Position numbers and translations under genes: made by a program. This document shows, piece by piece, positions 5,500 through 6,409 of a DNA stretch of 6,409 bases. Source of the DNA: Thermodesulfobacteriales bacterium (GTDB lineage: Bacteria; Desulfobacterota_D; UBA1144; Nemesobacterales; UBA2774); contig SPCL01000119.1 in the NCBI GenBank assembly GCA_004525335.1, positions 1 to 6,409 on the forward strand. Reading direction: 5' to 3'. Below the pieces are notes generated by a model, which saw only the letters and a program-made list of their open reading frames with translations, did not search any database and was not told where the DNA came from. Each line of letters begins with the position of its first letter. The first letter of the stretch is position 1.

Positions 5500-5539
5500 G
5501 TTAAAGGAGATAAATCAATACTGATATATCTCCTTTAAC
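5500..5539. repeat. 40-base near-perfect palindrome in the rarA leader
   Basis: GTTAAAGGAGATA (5500-5512) and TATCTCCTTTAAC (5527-5539) are exact inverted 13-mers. Inside them, after one A-A mismatch, ATCA (5514-5517) pairs with TGAT (5522-5525) around ATAC. As RNA this would be a long stable hairpin ending 18 bases before the rarA ATG. One arm holds AAAGGAG, a Shine-Dalgarno-like sequence, and the other CTCCTTT, its complement and similar to the 16S 3' end. It could be an operator, a leader structure or a terminator of upstream transcription. No T run follows the stem on the minus strand, which argues against a plain terminator. Confidence 0.6.
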
Positions 5540-5550
5540 AATTGTTACAA
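5523..5550 (-). promoter_or_regulatory. Possible rarA promoter overlapping the palindrome
   Basis: Read on the minus strand, TTGTAA (5550-5545) and TATATC (5528-5523) are separated by 16 bases and resemble -35 and -10 boxes, each imperfect. The -10 and most of the spacer lie inside the 40-base palindrome. The perfect palindrome TAACAATTGTTA (5536-5547) overlaps the -35 and spacer. If real, this geometry would suit repression. The match is weak. Confidence 0.25.
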
Positions 5551-5599
5551 GAATGATACAATAGCGGAACTAAAGACTGCGCCAGGACTAAAGATATAA

Positions 5600-5621
5600 T
5601 TGCTTATATATTGTTAAGCAA
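5600..5621 (-). terminator. Hairpin after the hdeD-like gene, possible weak terminator
   Basis: TTGCTTA (5600-5606) and TAAGCAA (5615-5621) form a 7-bp stem with an 8-base loop, 6 bases past the hdeD-like stop on the minus strand. What follows on that strand is AT-rich (TTATATCTTTA) but not a clean T run, so termination would be partial at best. Confidence 0.3.
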
Positions 5622-5627
5622 ATGATC

Positions 5628-6182
5628 CTATGCTGTATTTTCTACATCTTTTAGCGCAAAGGAGAACATTATCATCGAAAAGCCGTTTATTAGAAAATAA
5701 ATCCCAACTAGAAGCCCTATGACAAAAGCGCTACTCTGCGGGAACTCTGCCCAGATCATAACCGCTAAAATAATGGAGGCAATGCCGCTTACAAGGATCC
5801 AGCCCCAATTCGCAGCAGATTGCATCTGAAAAGCATGTATTGTCTTAAAAATTCCCTCTACCAAGAGGAATGCAGCAAGCAAGAGTGTCAGAGTGATGAC
5901 CCCCTCTTTCATATTCGTGACAAGTAAAAATCCGACAAATATGTACAAAATGCCGCTTAATAATATTAGAATTAGATTCTTCCAATTACCCGAAAAAAAT
6001 GACCCTATAATTGCAATCGCTCCACCAACCAGTAATACATAACCCAGCAATATCTCAATAGCTATTGTGGCCGCCATCGGATAGCCAATAGCCACCCAGC
6101 CCAGTATTACATAGGCAATTCCTAATACCAGAAGCCATCCCCTGTTTGCTTTTAAACTTTGTACCATTGATGTTCCGCTCAT
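5628..6182 (-). CDS. HdeD/DUF308 family membrane protein
   Basis: This is a 184-residue hydrophobic protein with six predicted membrane helices, roughly 15-35, 38-62, 67-89, 94-116, 126-146 and 150-176, and short polar ends. The pattern of three two-helix units, each rich in small residues (WLLVLGIAYVILGWVAI, ILILLSGILYIFVGF, WGWILVSGIASIILAVMIW), fits the HdeD / DUF308 family of inner-membrane proteins. E. coli HdeD is linked to acid resistance at high cell density, but most family members have no known function, so I give no gene symbol. AAGGAGG (6194-6200 on the minus strand) precedes the ATG at 6182 by 11 bases, a little long. An in-frame ATG five codons in is the alternative. I find no convincing promoter between it and the insertion sequence end 90 bases upstream. 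Confidence 0.85.
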   Translation of the reverse strand: MSGTSMVQSLKANRGWLLVLGIAYVILGWVAIGYPMAATIAIEILLGYVLLVGGAIAIIGSFFSGNWKNLILILLSGILYIFVGFLLVTNMKEGVITLTLLLAAFLLVEGIFKTIHAFQMQSAANWGWILVSGIASIILAVMIWAEFPQSSAFVIGLLVGIYFLINGFSMIMFSFALKDVENTA

Positions 6183-6193
6183 ATCTATTAGAT

Positions 6194-6200
6194 CCTCCTT
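6194..6200 (-). promoter_or_regulatory. Strong ribosome binding site of the hdeD-like gene
   Basis: AAGGAGG on the minus strand is a full-strength match to the 16S 3' end. It lies 11 bases before the ATG at 6182, which is longer than the usual 5-9, and 26 bases before the alternative ATG at 6167. This favours 6182. Confidence 0.7.
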
Positions 6201-6272
6201 TGAATTGTCAGAATTTCGGCAAACAATGCCTACTCAGCGTTTTATAAAGATAGTATCCAAGTAATAACTTTT

Positions 6273-6409
6273 GGGGCTGTCCTAGATAATCAGCCCATAT
6301 ATTGTTTAACCCACTGTTTTAATTGATTTAATTGCGTGTTTGGATTTGGGTTGTTAAATCTCCATTCACACTCCTTCAAAAACAGCGGAAAATGCTTTCG
6401 TGGAATGCC
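6273..6409 (-). mobile_element. End of an insertion sequence, probably IS1595 family (partial)
   Basis: GGGGCTGTCCTAGATAA at 6273-6289 looks like the terminal inverted repeat of an IS1595-family element, and the end of a transposase lies 17 bases inside it. The flanking 8 bases TAACTTTT (6265-6272) would be the target duplication if the copy at the other end matches; IS1595 elements typically duplicate 8 bp. A subterminal hairpin, GGGCTG (6274-6279) with CAGCCC (6291-6296), covers the transposase stop. The element runs off the right edge, so its length, state and other end are unknown. The family call rests on the end sequence and 39 residues. Confidence 0.7.
6290..6409 (-). CDS. Transposase C-terminal end (partial at window edge)
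   Basis: The last 39 codons of a transposase run from the window edge to a TGA at 6292-6290. The segment HFPLFLKECEWRFNN resembles the C-terminal (Y/F)LKE-x-x-(W/F)RFN motif of IS1595-family DDE transposases, and a QLNQLKQWVKQYMG tail closes the protein. The catalytic core and the N-terminal zinc-binding part of this family would lie outside the window, so integrity cannot be judged. There is no stop or frameshift in the visible part. Confidence 0.7.
   Translation of the reverse strand, partial: GIPRKHFPLFLKECEWRFNNPNPNTQLNQLKQWVKQYMG

Overview
The window reads as a stretch of bacterial chromosome from a Gram-negative-type organism with moderately low GC (impression by eye, not computed). 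Two features point this way. The signal recognition particle RNA is the short 4.5S type of about 105 nt with no Alu domain, unlike the long form usual in Bacillus and its relatives. The glyoxalase I and the HdeD-like protein are also of proteobacterial type. I cannot name the lineage; a deltaproteobacterial-like or uncultivated relative is only a guess.

Bases 7-3224, plus strand: a tightly packed genome-maintenance cluster of SRP RNA (ffs), dnaX (clamp-loader tau/gamma subunit), ybaB/ebfC (nucleoid-associated protein) and recR (recombination mediator). A MaoC-type hotdog hydratase gene follows 14 bases after recR. The ffs-dnaX-ybaB-recR order is widely conserved in bacteria. The gaps (14, 4, 3 and 14 bases) suggest one transcription unit whose promoter lies left of the window.

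Bases 3225-3775, plus strand: a short spacer with an AT-only inverted repeat and a good sigma70-like promoter, then gloA (Ni-type glyoxalase I) as its own unit. Bases 3776-4158 are the non-coding gap between gloA and the converging rarA. The gap is crowded with short inverted repeats, two of which are diverged copies of one palindromic pattern.

Bases 4159-6182, minus strand: rarA (MgsA-type AAA+ ATPase acting at stalled forks), preceded by a 40-base near-perfect palindrome, and upstream of it an HdeD/DUF308 six-helix membrane protein. Bases 6273-6409 are one end of an insertion sequence, probably IS1595 family, with the last 39 codons of its transposase on the minus strand. The element continues beyond the window.

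dnaX, recR and rarA all serve replication and its repair; gloA detoxifies methylglyoxal; the MaoC and HdeD-like proteins have no demonstrable link to them. I see no defence system, CRISPR array, tRNA or prophage. The best candidates for something under-described are an in-phase A AAA AAG slippery heptamer in dnaX with a stop two codons later in the -1 frame, and the rarA leader palindrome, whose arms resemble Shine-Dalgarno and anti-Shine-Dalgarno sequences.
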